Source: an uncultured delta proteobacterium (lineage in GTDB: Bacteria; Myxococcota_A; Polyangia; Polyangiales; Polyangiaceae). Taken from it: a stretch of DNA of 9,228 bases. This document shows, piece by piece, positions 1 to 6,121 of this stretch. The translations under genes were made by a program, and so were the position numbers. Positions within the stretch are counted from its first letter, which is position 1. Every line of letters starts with the position of its first letter. Where the stretch lies: contig CAIOHM010000082.1 of assembly GCA_903858055.1 (NCBI GenBank), positions 1-9,228 of the forward strand, read 5' to 3'. A model generated the notes under the pieces. The model searched no databases and had not been told where the DNA came from. It saw nothing but the letters and a program-made list of their open reading frames with translations.

Positions 1-521
1 AGCGGGTTCCCGGCGCGGGCGACGCGGAGCATCGTGCGGAGGAAGTTCTGGCCGCGCGCAGCATAGACCCAGCTCGTGCGGAAGCAGAGCGCGGAGACCC
101 CCGAGGCGACGAGGGCCTCCTCGCCGGCGAGCTTGCTTGCACCGTACACGGAGACGGGACCGGTCGGGTCCGCCTCGCGGTACGGCGTGCTCGAGCTCCC
201 GTCGAAGACGTAGTCGGTGCTGAAGTGCACCATGCGGGCGCCGACCGCGAGCGCTTCTTCCGCGAAGATTCGCACGGCCCCGGCGTTCACCGCAAAGGCC
301 GCCTCCCGCGCGGACTCGGCCTTGTCGACGGCCGTGAACGCGGCCGGGTTCACCACGTGCGTGGGGCGAAGCGCGCGCACGGCCTCGCGGATCGCCGCCT
401 CGTTCGTGAGGTCGAGCTTCGTCTCGTCGAGCGCATGCACCTCACCGAGCACCCCCAGCGTGCGCCAGAGCTCCCAGCCCAGCTGGCCCGTCGTGCCCGT
501 CAGCAGGAAGCGTGCGCTCAT
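1..521 (-). CDS. rfbD: dTDP-4-dehydrorhamnose reductase, C-terminus cut off by the window edge
   Basis: Cytosolic NAD(P)H-dependent reductase of the extended short-chain dehydrogenase family. It performs the last step of dTDP-L-rhamnose synthesis, reducing dTDP-4-dehydrorhamnose to the rhamnose donor used for surface polysaccharides. The 173 visible residues hold the whole N-terminal half: nucleotide-binding loop GTTGQLG (9-15), NPAAFTAVDKAE (58-69), STDYVFDG (101-108), catalytic Tyr-Lys pair in YGASK (126-130) and RTSWVY (148-153). The family is usually about 290 residues, so roughly 60% is present and the substrate-binding C-terminal part lies beyond base 1. The ATG at 521 puts the Rossmann loop at the normal distance from the N-terminus; no clear ribosome binding site is visible. 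It follows the mutarotase gene by 88 bp in the same direction. Rhamnose-pathway partners (rfbA/B/C) would be expected to the left if clustered. The family call is near certain; substrate specificity is by homology. Confidence 0.95.
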   Translation of the reverse strand, partial: MSARFLLTGTTGQLGWELWRTLGVLGEVHALDETKLDLTNEAAIREAVRALRPTHVVNPAAFTAVDKAESAREAAFAVNAGAVRIFAEEALAVGARMVHFSTDYVFDGSSSTPYREADPTGPVSVYGASKLAGEEALVASGVSALCFRTSWVYAARGQNFLRTMLRVARAGNP

Positions 522-609
522 GCCTGAGGCGCTTAGCCAACGAATTCACGGATGTCTTGCACTTCCGCTCTCGCCGGAATCCCCCGAACGAGACCACGTT
601 ACCGTTCGC
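522..609. other. Spacer between mutarotase and rfbD
   Basis: This 88-bp gap separates two leftward genes. It contains only a small perfect dyad, TTCCG at 563-567 and CGGAA at 575-579 with a 7-nt loop. No T-run follows it on the leftward strand, so it is not a convincing intrinsic terminator. No good -35/-10 or -24/-12 element was seen ahead of rfbD, so read-through from the mutarotase gene is plausible. Confidence 0.4.
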
Positions 610-1515
610 TCACACGCCCGCTTCCACAGCGACGCGCACGCCGAGCGCGTGGCTCTCGCCGGCTTCGAGGTGGCGCGCGTCGCCGAGCACGTTCGCCGTC
701 TCGATGCAGAGCATGGCGCGCCAGCCGTCGGGCTTCATTTGCGAGAGGCGCGCGGTCTTCGCGACGTGCGGGTTCCAGAGCACGGCGCTCCGTGCGTTCT
801 CGTGCTCGACGACCACACGTCGCGCCCACCCGCGGTCGTGCACCACGCTCGCGCGCGAGACGCCCTCGTAGACCCGGTCGACCTCCCCCGCGAAGCGCAC
901 CGGGGACGCTTCGACCTTCTCGCGCCAATCGTCGAGCGCGTCGCGGAAGGGCACCCCCTCGAAGCCCGAGACGTCGACCTCGCCTACGTCGCTCACGGCG
1001 AGGTAGGTGTGGAGCGCGAGGCTCACCGTCGTCGGCCTCTCGGGCGCGCTCACCCGCAGGCGCGCGTGGAGCTCCCGCCCGATCGTGTATTCCACACGCA
1101 ACACGAGCGGCGCCTGCCAATCCCGCAGCGCGGGGGAGGTGCTCTCGAGTAGAAACCGTACGCGCACGCCCGTGTCGTCTTCTTCGACGGCTTCGAGAGA
1201 CCACGGCACCCCGCGCACGAGGCCGTGGGCCGGCGCCTGGCTCCCCGTGTACCCTGCACGTACCGCCTCCGGGTTCTTCGCGAGGTCGCCGAACCATGGC
1301 GCACAAACGGGCGTGCCCCCGCGCACGGAGCTTCCCTGCTGAAAAGCGGCCTCCTCGCTCAACCACACGACGGGCTTCTCGCCCGTGGGCGTAAACGCGA
1401 GCAGCTGCGCGCCCTGCGAGGTCAAGAGGGCCCGCGCGCGCGGGTGGTCGACGATGCAAAGCTCGAGGTCGCCGCGTCGCTCGACGCGGAGGAAGCGGGA
1501 GGAGGGCATGCTCAT
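610..1515 (-). CDS. D-hexose-6-phosphate mutarotase (YeaD family)
   Basis: Predicted 301-residue cytosolic epimerase of the aldose-1-epimerase / YeaD-like beta-sandwich fold. It interconverts the alpha and beta anomers of hexose 6-phosphates, mainly glucose 6-phosphate. Family landmarks, numbered from this start, are GTPVCAPWFGD (67-77), AHGLVRG with His97, LHTYLAVSD with His169, DRVY with Asp213, WNPH (247-250) and CIETANV with Glu272. The two histidines and the glutamate are the expected catalytic set, and the APWFG segment is typical of the hexose-6-phosphate branch. The frame is open to an ATG at 1551, but the ATG at 1515 is preferred because AGGGG lies about 8 bases upstream; a third ATG at 1509 is also possible. 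Length fits the family. It lies just upstream of rfbD in the same direction, which suits supply of sugar phosphates for nucleotide-sugar synthesis, though this link is inference. It carries no signal peptide. Confidence 0.9.
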   Translation of the reverse strand: MSMPSSRFLRVERRGDLELCIVDHPRARALLTSQGAQLLAFTPTGEKPVVWLSEEAAFQQGSSVRGGTPVCAPWFGDLAKNPEAVRAGYTGSQAPAHGLVRGVPWSLEAVEEDDTGVRVRFLLESTSPALRDWQAPLVLRVEYTIGRELHARLRVSAPERPTTVSLALHTYLAVSDVGEVDVSGFEGVPFRDALDDWREKVEASPVRFAGEVDRVYEGVSRASVVHDRGWARRVVVEHENARSAVLWNPHVAKTARLSQMKPDGWRAMLCIETANVLGDARHLEAGESHALGVRVAVEAGV

Positions 1516-1562
1516 GAGACACCCCTGCCCCACGCGCTCCGAAGCGGACAACTTCCCGCGGC

Positions 1563-1582
1563 GGCCGTGCCTCGTGACGGCC
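1563..1582. repeat. Small perfect inverted repeat
   Basis: GGCCGT (1563-1568) and ACGGCC (1577-1582) form a perfect 6-bp dyad with an 8-nt loop, right next to the larger dyad at 1586-1634. It sits about 48 bp upstream of the mutarotase ATG, where it could be an operator or part of an RNA hairpin pair. In DNA this GC-rich a 6-bp dyad can arise by chance. Confidence 0.4.
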
Positions 1583-1585
1583 CTC

Positions 1586-1634
1586 CCACGTGACGCGGGG
1601 CGCCCAGCCCTCTCGGACCAAGCGCCCCACGTGG
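1586..1634. repeat. Bulged 13-bp inverted repeat with two CACGTG motifs
   Basis: The right arm (1622-1634) reads GCGCCCCACGTGG. The left arm (1586-1603) is its reverse complement interrupted by 5 extra bases: CCACGT, then GACGC, then GGGGCGC. An 18-nt loop separates the arms. Each arm carries the self-complementary hexamer CACGTG (1587-1592 and 1628-1633), and the two copies lie 41 bp apart, close to four helical turns. As RNA it is a strong hairpin in the hsp20 3' region; as DNA it could be a paired operator 71-119 bp upstream of the mutarotase ATG. No T-run follows on either strand. Confidence 0.6.
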
Positions 1635-1639
1635 TGCGT

Positions 1640-1675
1640 AAGCAAGCGAAGAGAAGAGAAAGCGAAGCGACGAAG
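1640..1675 (-). terminator. Possible Rho-dependent termination region downstream of hsp20
   Basis: Read leftward, the strand just after the hsp20 stop is almost pure C/T with few G, built from repeated CTTCGCTT units (upper-strand AAGCGAAG at 1644-1651 and 1660-1667). C-rich, G-poor, unstructured RNA is the known loading signature for Rho, and no intrinsic terminator is present here. The call rests on composition only. The repeats could equally be a purine-tract curiosity on the other strand. Confidence 0.3.
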
Positions 1676-1710
1676 CGCGTCAGGTGTGAAGCCTGGGTGC
1701 GCTCGTGGCT

Positions 1711-2214
1711 CTAGCTCTTGCGCGGCGCAGCGGAACCCACGGGAATGTGCCGAGGGAGCGCCTCGGGCACCTTGCGCACGTTGAGGGTCAAGACGCCGTC
1801 GCGCACGTCGGCGTGCATCGAGTTCGCGTCGATCCCCTCGGGCAAGGTGAAGCTCCGGAAGAAGGACCCGTAGGTACGCTCGGCGGCGTAGTACGTGTCG
1901 CTCTGTTCGAGCTTGTCGCTTTCGCGCTTGCCGCTCACGGTGAGGCGGTTGCCTGTGAGCGTGATGTCGAGGTCCTGCTCGCGCACGCCGGGCACGTCGG
2001 CCTTGAAGGAGTAGCCGTCGCGCGACTCCTTGATCTCGAAAGCCGGCGCGAAGCTCGAGGTGGCCGTAAGCGGAAAGGCCGTCATTTCCCGGAAGGGGTC
2101 CCACCCCATCAGCTCCCGCATCATGCGCAAGGGCTCGAAGCGCGGCTCCCACATCGGGATCTGCGGTGCGAGCGTGCGGGACTCGTTGTCGCGACGGACG
2201 GTGATGTTCGCCAT
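1711..2214 (-). CDS. Hsp20 family small heat-shock protein
   Basis: ATP-independent cytosolic holdase of 167 residues. Such proteins form oligomers that bind unfolding proteins and hold them for refolding by DnaK/ClpB. The variable N-terminal arm (1-53) includes the MWEPRFEPLRMMRELM stretch typical of bacterial class A proteins. The alpha-crystallin domain (about 54-151) shows DVPGV (73-77), GNRLTVSGKRE (88-98), GSFFRSFTLPEGID (116-129) and DGVLTLNVRK (139-148). The C-terminal anchoring motif is IPV (157-159), a variant of I-x-I/V. The ATG at 2214 is chosen over upstream starts in the same frame because GAGAGAGG lies directly before it and the protein then begins in the usual family manner. 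The gene stands alone, 288 bp from the amidohydrolase stop. Its leader contains a large hairpin and a sigma-54-like promoter, suggesting stress or developmental control. Confidence 0.96.
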   Translation of the reverse strand: MANITVRRDNESRTLAPQIPMWEPRFEPLRMMRELMGWDPFREMTAFPLTATSSFAPAFEIKESRDGYSFKADVPGVREQDLDITLTGNRLTVSGKRESDKLEQSDTYYAAERTYGSFFRSFTLPEGIDANSMHADVRDGVLTLNVRKVPEALPRHIPVGSAAPRKS

Positions 2215-2218
2215 GGTG

Positions 2219-2226
2219 CCTCTCTC
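2219..2226 (-). promoter_or_regulatory. Shine-Dalgarno site of hsp20
   Basis: On the leftward strand GAGAGAGG ends 4 bases before the ATG at 2214. This purine-rich site decides the start of hsp20. It lies outside the large hairpin, 11 bases downstream of its base, so the hairpin does not directly sequester it. Confidence 0.6.
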
Positions 2227-2237
2227 GTAGGTGGTCA

Positions 2238-2297
2238 CGACACGGGGACGCGATCGAGGGAGCCCCCTTGCTCCCGCGATCGGCGTGCCCCGTGTCG
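2238..2297 (-). repeat. Long near-perfect inverted repeat (hairpin) in the hsp20 leader
   Basis: Arms at 2238-2263 and 2270-2297 pair over about 25 bp around a 6-nt loop (AAGGGG on the leftward strand). From the base the stem has 10 bp, a one-base bulge, 4 bp, a one-base bulge, 5 bp, one mismatch, then 6 bp capped by GGGAGC/GCTCCC. It ends 23 nt before the hsp20 ATG, too close for a promoter in between, so it lies in the hsp20 promoter or 5' leader. No T-run follows on either strand, which argues against a normal intrinsic terminator. It could be a leader RNA structure, a repressor palindrome, or a REP/MITE-like remnant. It does not match the CIRCE sequence. Confidence 0.8.
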
Positions 2298-2312
2298 CGC
2301 CACTCCTCCTCG

Positions 2313-2328
2313 AGCACGGGCCATGCCA
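2313..2328 (-). promoter_or_regulatory. Sigma-54-like -24/-12 promoter for hsp20
   Basis: Leftward, TGGCATG (2328-2322) is followed by GCCC and GTGCT (2317-2313), giving the required GG-N10-GC spacing with GG at 2327-2326 and GC at 2315-2314. Against the consensus TGGCACG-N4-TTGCW there are two mismatches (T for C, and G for the first T). The predicted +1 is near 2302, giving an 88-nt leader that begins 5 bases before the hairpin and ends with the Shine-Dalgarno site. GG-N10-GC alone is common in DNA this GC-rich, so the call rests on the extended match and the sensible geometry. A perfect CTCGATCGAG palindrome at 2382-2391 lies about 84 bp upstream and could be a binding site. Confidence 0.45.
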
Positions 2329-2356
2329 GCTCGCCCCCCGAAGCGAAAGAGAGCCC

Positions 2357-2391
2357 GCTCGCAGCGTTTCGCGAGCAGGCCCTCGATCGAG
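2357..2391. promoter_or_regulatory. Candidate upstream dyads for hsp20 control
   Basis: Two dyads sit behind the sigma-54-like hsp20 promoter: GCTCGC (2357-2362) with GCGAGC (2371-2376), loop 8, and the perfect 10-bp palindrome CTCGATCGAG (2382-2391). Their centres are about 64 and 84 bp upstream of the predicted +1, within the range used by activator or repressor sites. Neither matches the arms of the dyad at 9003-9034, so they need not bind the same protein. Confidence 0.3.
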
Positions 2392-2468
2392 CGGGTGCGT
2401 GCATGTCGCAAGTGTTTCCACCGTGCGCACCTTGTTGCGACGATCACCCGCCGCGCCCGCGTTTTTCC

Positions 2469-2497
2469 TCGGCGTACCGCTCGAGCAGCCGCGCCGA
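2469..2497. repeat. Short hairpin just after the amidohydrolase stop
   Basis: TCGGCG (2469-2474) and CGCCGA (2492-2497) form a perfect 6-bp dyad, with the inner palindrome GCTCGAGC at 2479-2486. It lies 5 bp beyond the amidohydrolase stop codon. Read leftward it is followed by an A-run rather than a T-run, so it is at best a U-less terminator or an RNA 3'-end structure. Confidence 0.35.
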
Positions 2498-2502
2498 AAC
2501 GC

Positions 2503-4251
2503 TCAGTTGCTCCCGCGCACGAGGCGGCCGGGGCGAGCGCCGGTGAGCTCACCGTTCTGCGCGACGACTTCACCGCTGACGATCGTGGCGCGGTAACCGC
2601 GTGCATCTTGCAAGAAGCGCTTTCCGCCGGCGGGCAGGTCGTGCACGAGGCGCGGCGGCAGCAGCTCGAGGCCCGCGAGGTCGATGACGTTCACGTCCGC
2701 CTTCTTGCCAACCGCGAGCTCGCCACGATCCCCGAAGCCCGCCCACGCCGCGTTGGCGCCCGTGAGCATGTGCACCGCCTTCTCGAGCGGCAGCTTGCGC
2801 TCGGCGCGATCACGCGCCCAGTGCGAGAGCAGGAACGACGGGAAACTTCCGTCGCAAATGGTGCCGACGTGCGCGCCGCCGTCCGAGAGGCCGAAGAGCG
2901 TGCGCGGGTGGTGGAGCATCTCGGCCACGACGTCGAGGTTGCCGGAGGCGTAGTTGTAGATGGGAAAGTAGAGGAGCGCGTGGCCCTCTTGCTCGAGCAT
3001 GGCGTCGTAGAGCACCTCGAGCACCTTGCGACCGCTGCGCATCGCCTCACCGAAGATCGAGTCCTCGCGCTTCGGCTCGTAGTTCGGGCGTTCGCCGAGG
3101 CGGAAGAGGCTCATCGAGACGAAATCGATGTTCGCGAGGAGCTGGTCCACGAGCGGCGGCACCGAGCTCCCGTCCCCGGCCAAACGCTCGGAGGTCTCCG
3201 AGAGAATGCGCGCGCGGACCTCGGGATTTCGCAAGTGGGCGACGCGCTCCGCGAGGCTCTTCGTCGCGACCTCTTTGTAGCTCGGGAAGCCGATGAACGG
3301 GTGGAAGGTCGCCTCGAGCCCGATGAGCACGCCGATGCCGCGCGGTGCGCTCTGGACCTTCATCTCGAGACCGCGCGCGACGGAAGCCTCGACGCGCTGA
3401 AGGATGCGCTTCCACTGATCGATGTCGCCGATGCGCTGAAGCAGCGAGATGCTCAGCGGCGCGCCGCTCGCGGTGGCCATCGCGTCGACGAGGTCGAACT
3501 CCGCGTCGAAGGCGCCCGGGCCGCGACCGAGATCGAAATCGCTGACGATTTGCACCGTGCGGCGACCGGTGCCCTTGAGCGCGGCGGCGAGCGCTTCGAG
3601 CTCGCGCTTCGAGGCCTCGGCGGCGGGCGTGTCGGCGCCGCGGTTGTCTTTGTGGTTGTCGCTGCGGCCGGTGGAGAAGCCCACGGCACCGGCCTGGAGC
3701 GCGCCGCGGAGCACCGCCTGCATCTGCGCGAGGTCTTCGTCGGTGGCGGGCTCGCGGGCCTCGGCGCGCTCGCCCATCACGTACACGCGGAGCGCGTCGT
3801 GGGGCACGACCACCGCGAAGTCGATCGCGTGCGGCATCGCGTCGAGCGCGTTCATGTATTCTTCAACGGTCTCCCAGCGCCAGTTCAAACCCTCGGCGAG
3901 CGCCGCGCCGGGGATGTCTTCGACGCCCTCCATGAGCCCGATGATGCGCTCGCGATCGGCCTTCTTGACCGGCGCGAAGCCCACGCCGCAGCTGCCCATG
4001 ACGGCGGTCGTGACCCCGTGCACCGAAGAGGGACGGAACTCTTCGTCCCAGCTCACCTGGCCGTCGTAGTGCGTGTGGATGTCCACGAAGCCCGGGGTGA
4101 CGATGCAGCCCTTCGCGTCGATCATGCGCGCCGCGGTGCCGAGGTTCTTGCCGATGGCGGCGATCTTGCCGTCCTTCAGCGCGATGTCCGCTTCGAAGGG
4201 CGCCGCGCCCGTGCCGTCGACCAAGAGCCCGCCCGTGATGATCGTGTCCAT
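2503..4251 (-). CDS. Metal-dependent amidohydrolase, D-aminoacylase / N-acyl-D-amino-acid deacylase group
   Basis: Predicted 582-residue hydrolase of the amidohydrolase superfamily (TIM barrel flanked by a small beta-sandwich). The closest recognisable group removes N-acyl groups from D-amino acids. The N-terminal strand pattern with PGFVDIHTHYDGQ (53-65) supplies metal-binding His59 and His61. GSCGVGFAP provides Cys88, the cysteine ligand typical of D-aminoacylases. EGVEDIPG (108-115), LEATFHPFIG (312-321) and the catalytic-Asp motif SDGGAH (456-461, Asp457) follow. The C-terminus ends with the usual composite-domain strands GKKADVNVIDL and ATIVSGEVVAQNG. The frame is open 56 codons further upstream, but the ATG at 4251 gives the standard MDTIITGGLLVDGTG start and avoids overlap with the divergent kinase gene; no Shine-Dalgarno site is visible. 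No signal peptide. The true substrate is uncertain: D-amino-acid derivatives are likely, but dihydropyrimidinase-like or other amides cannot be excluded. Confidence 0.9.
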   Translation of the reverse strand: MDTIITGGLLVDGTGAAPFEADIALKDGKIAAIGKNLGTAARMIDAKGCIVTPGFVDIHTHYDGQVSWDEEFRPSSVHGVTTAVMGSCGVGFAPVKKADRERIIGLMEGVEDIPGAALAEGLNWRWETVEEYMNALDAMPHAIDFAVVVPHDALRVYVMGERAEAREPATDEDLAQMQAVLRGALQAGAVGFSTGRSDNHKDNRGADTPAAEASKRELEALAAALKGTGRRTVQIVSDFDLGRGPGAFDAEFDLVDAMATASGAPLSISLLQRIGDIDQWKRILQRVEASVARGLEMKVQSAPRGIGVLIGLEATFHPFIGFPSYKEVATKSLAERVAHLRNPEVRARILSETSERLAGDGSSVPPLVDQLLANIDFVSMSLFRLGERPNYEPKREDSIFGEAMRSGRKVLEVLYDAMLEQEGHALLYFPIYNYASGNLDVVAEMLHHPRTLFGLSDGGAHVGTICDGSFPSFLLSHWARDRAERKLPLEKAVHMLTGANAAWAGFGDRGELAVGKKADVNVIDLAGLELLPPRLVHDLPAGGKRFLQDARGYRATIVSGEVVAQNGELTGARPGRLVRGSN

Positions 4252-4366
4252 GGGCGGGAGGGTCGCGCCGCTGCCCGGTCGGGTCAAGAGCCGGGCCGGT
4301 AAAGCGTCGCCGCGGGTGCACGGGCCTCGCCTCCGCCAACGCACTGCGGTAGCCCCTGCCCCGCGA
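4252..4366. promoter_or_regulatory. Divergent promoter region between amidohydrolase and kinase genes
   Basis: These 115 bp must hold both start signals. Leftward, TTGACC at 4287-4282 is a good -35 hexamer; 17 bp further the -10 position reads GACCCT, a poor match. A perfect dyad GCCCGG (4273-4278) / CCGGGC (4291-4296) brackets that -35 and could be an operator. Neither gene has a clear Shine-Dalgarno site. No convincing promoter was recognised for the kinase. Confidence 0.4.
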
Positions 4367-6121
4367 ATGAGCACGCGCCTCGGCCTCTCGGATACCGCCC
4401 CCGCCTCCAGCTCGCTCACGGCGGGCGAGGTCGTCGCGGAGCGTTACCGCATCGTCTCCGCGCTCGGGGCCGGCGCCATGGGCTCGGTCTTCCTCGCGGA
4501 GCACGTGACGCTCGGTCGCCGCGTGGCGCTGAAGACGATTCACCGCACGCTGCTCGGGTCCGCCGAGGCCGTCGCCCGCTTCGAGCGCGAGGCCCTCGCG
4601 AGCGCGCGCATCGACCACCCGAACGTGGTGGGGGCCACGGACGTCGTGCACCTCGCGGACGGCACGCCGGTGCTCGTGCTCGAGTACGTGCAAGGCCGCT
4701 CGCTCACGCAGCGCCTCGCGGAACAGGGCCCCCTCGGCGCAGCGGAGGCTCTGCCGCTCCTCGAGGGCCTCGCGAGCGCCCTCGTCGCCGCCCACGGCGC
4801 CGGGATCGTGCACCGCGACCTCAAGCCCGACAACCTCTTGCTCGTCGAGCGCCCCGGGGTGCCCGTGGCCCTCAAAATCCTCGACTTCGGCATCGCCAAG
4901 CTCGTCGGTGAGGCCGCCGCGAGCGTGACCGCGAGTTCACCGGGAACGCAGCTCGGCATGGTCTACGGCACGCCGCGCTACATGGCGCCCGAGCAAGCGG
5001 TCGGGCAAGCGGTCGACGCCCGCGTCGACGTGTACGCGGTCGGGGTCATCGCGTACGAGCTGCTCGCCGGCCGCGTGCCCTTCGAGGGCGACGACCTCAT
5101 GGCCATCGTCACGAAGCAGCTCACGGAAGCGCCGCCGCCGCTGCCGCCTTCGGTGCCGCAGCCGCTCGCCGCGCTCGTGGCCCGGCTCCTCGCCGCGAAG
5201 CCCGAAGACCGGGTTTCCTCGGCGCACGAGCTCCTCGAGGCGCTTCGTACGGTGAGCCTCGCGCCGCCCTCGCCGGCGCGTGTGGCCGCGGCGCCCGCGC
5301 ACGACCCCGCACCCGCGGCCTCGATCGCCGAGGCCCCGAAGAGCGAGACCGAAGCACGGCCCGAGCTCTTCCCGCGCGTGTTCGCGGGGCTCGCGCTCGC
5401 GGTGGCGCTCGCCCTCGGGGTCGCGTACGTGCGAACGCGGAGCCCCGGGAGCGCCGCAGGACCGCTCGCCGCGATCGTGAAGCCCGACGCGCCCTCGCCC
5501 GCGGAGCTCGCGCGCGCGAAAGCTGCCGGCCGCGGCGCCCTCGAAGATCTGGTTTTCCTCTATCCACACGACGTCGCCGTACTCGGAGCCCTCGTGGAGG
5601 CCGCCCATGCGGAGGGCGCGCCGCTCCTCGTCGCCAAGCACCTCACGGCCCTCGCCGAAGCGAGCGCGCCCGACGCCGAGGTCTATGCGGCCGTCGCCGA
5701 GGCGAGCGCCCAGAAGAGCGAAGAGGCCGCCGTGGCGCTCGTGCCCGTGCTCGCGAAGCACCTCGGCACGCGCGGCGCCGACGCACTCGTAACGCTCGCC
5801 GACAAGAAGGGCTTTGCGAAGAAGCTCGCCACGGAGGCGCTCGCGCAAAGCGACGTTCGCGCGAAGATTTCCAAGGCTTCGAGCGTACTCCTCGACACGC
5901 GCGCCGCGAAAACTTGCACCGATCGCAAGGCGCTCTTGCCGCGCATGACGACCGAAGGTGACGAGCGTCTCGCCCCCGTCGTGGCCGCGTGGAGCAGCGC
6001 CGGAGGCTGCGGCTTCCTCGCGCTTGGGGACTGCAACCCGTGCCTGCGCGCGAAGGAGCCCGCGGCCCAGCTCGCCGAAATGCGGGCCCGCTTCGCCGAC
6101 GCGGGCGCACCGAAGCGCTGA
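4367..6121 (+). CDS. Membrane Ser/Thr protein kinase with cysteine-containing exported C-terminal domain
   Basis: Hanks-type kinase of 584 residues. The cytosolic kinase domain (about 27-293) has all key elements: glycine loop GAGAMGSV (34-41), VALK with ATP-anchoring Lys56, catalytic loop HRDLKPDN (149-156, Asp151), DFG (173-175), activation segment and GTPRYMAPE (201-209), DVYAVG with Asp221, and Arg282. An Ala/Pro-rich linker (about 298-336) leads to one hydrophobic segment (about 338-355). The remaining 229 residues are predicted outside the inner membrane. They are Ala-rich and helical, with no domain I recognise, and end in four cysteines (517, 548, 556, 559), three within 12 residues near the C-terminus. 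The frame is open back to 4073, but the ATG at 4367 gives a normal N-terminus and avoids running through the divergent amidohydrolase gene. It converges on the sigma-54 activator, a possible but unproven partner. Confidence 0.94.
   Translation: MSTRLGLSDTAPASSSLTAGEVVAERYRIVSALGAGAMGSVFLAEHVTLGRRVALKTIHRTLLGSAEAVARFEREALASARIDHPNVVGATDVVHLADGTPVLVLEYVQGRSLTQRLAEQGPLGAAEALPLLEGLASALVAAHGAGIVHRDLKPDNLLLVERPGVPVALKILDFGIAKLVGEAAASVTASSPGTQLGMVYGTPRYMAPEQAVGQAVDARVDVYAVGVIAYELLAGRVPFEGDDLMAIVTKQLTEAPPPLPPSVPQPLAALVARLLAAKPEDRVSSAHELLEALRTVSLAPPSPARVAAAPAHDPAPAASIAEAPKSETEARPELFPRVFAGLALAVALALGVAYVRTRSPGSAAGPLAAIVKPDAPSPAELARAKAAGRGALEDLVFLYPHDVAVLGALVEAAHAEGAPLLVAKHLTALAEASAPDAEVYAAVAEASAQKSEEAAVALVPVLAKHLGTRGADALVTLADKKGFAKKLATEALAQSDVRAKISKASSVLLDTRAAKTCTDRKALLPRMTTEGDERLAPVVAAWSSAGGCGFLALGDCNPCLRAKEPAAQLAEMRARFADAGAPKR

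Larger units (their letters stand above)
1516..1710. other. Intergenic region between hsp20 and the mutarotase gene
   Basis: This 195-bp non-coding stretch lies between two leftward genes. In leftward order from the hsp20 stop it holds a pyrimidine-rich, G-poor tract (leftward strand of 1640-1675), a bulged dyad carrying two CACGTG palindromes (1586-1634), and a small perfect dyad (1563-1582). None is followed by a T-run, so no classical intrinsic terminator is seen. It must contain whatever ends hsp20 transcription and probably the mutarotase promoter, but no clear -35/-10 pair was recognised. Confidence 0.5.

Noticed and set aside
2238..2297. Large hsp20 hairpin as an intrinsic terminator or CIRCE operator
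   Set aside because: No T-run follows on either strand, and the arms do not resemble the CIRCE half-sites.
599..2404. Open leftward frame of 601 codons overlapping the mutarotase and hsp20 genes
   Set aside because: Same strand but another frame through two recognised genes, with Arg/Ala-rich translation and no family resemblance.
2404..2440. TGGAAACACTTGC on the leftward strand as a -24/-12 element
   Set aside because: Only 8 bases separate GG and GC instead of the required 10.
1705..4302. Open rightward frame of 865 codons opposite hsp20 and the amidohydrolase gene
   Set aside because: It runs antisense to two clearly recognised genes, is rich in Arg/His/Glu/Ala with no known motif, and is explained by GC-biased third positions that remove stops on the opposite strand.
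4312..4342. GG-N10-GC sigma-54-like spacing on the leftward strand (TGGCGGA...AGGC)
   Set aside because: The extended consensus fails at both elements (no TGGCAC, no TTGC); such spacing is expected by chance in DNA this GC-rich.
4073..4366. 98-codon upstream extension of the kinase
   Set aside because: It would overlap the 5' end of the divergent amidohydrolase gene and adds no kinase feature; the ATG at 4367 gives the usual N-terminus.
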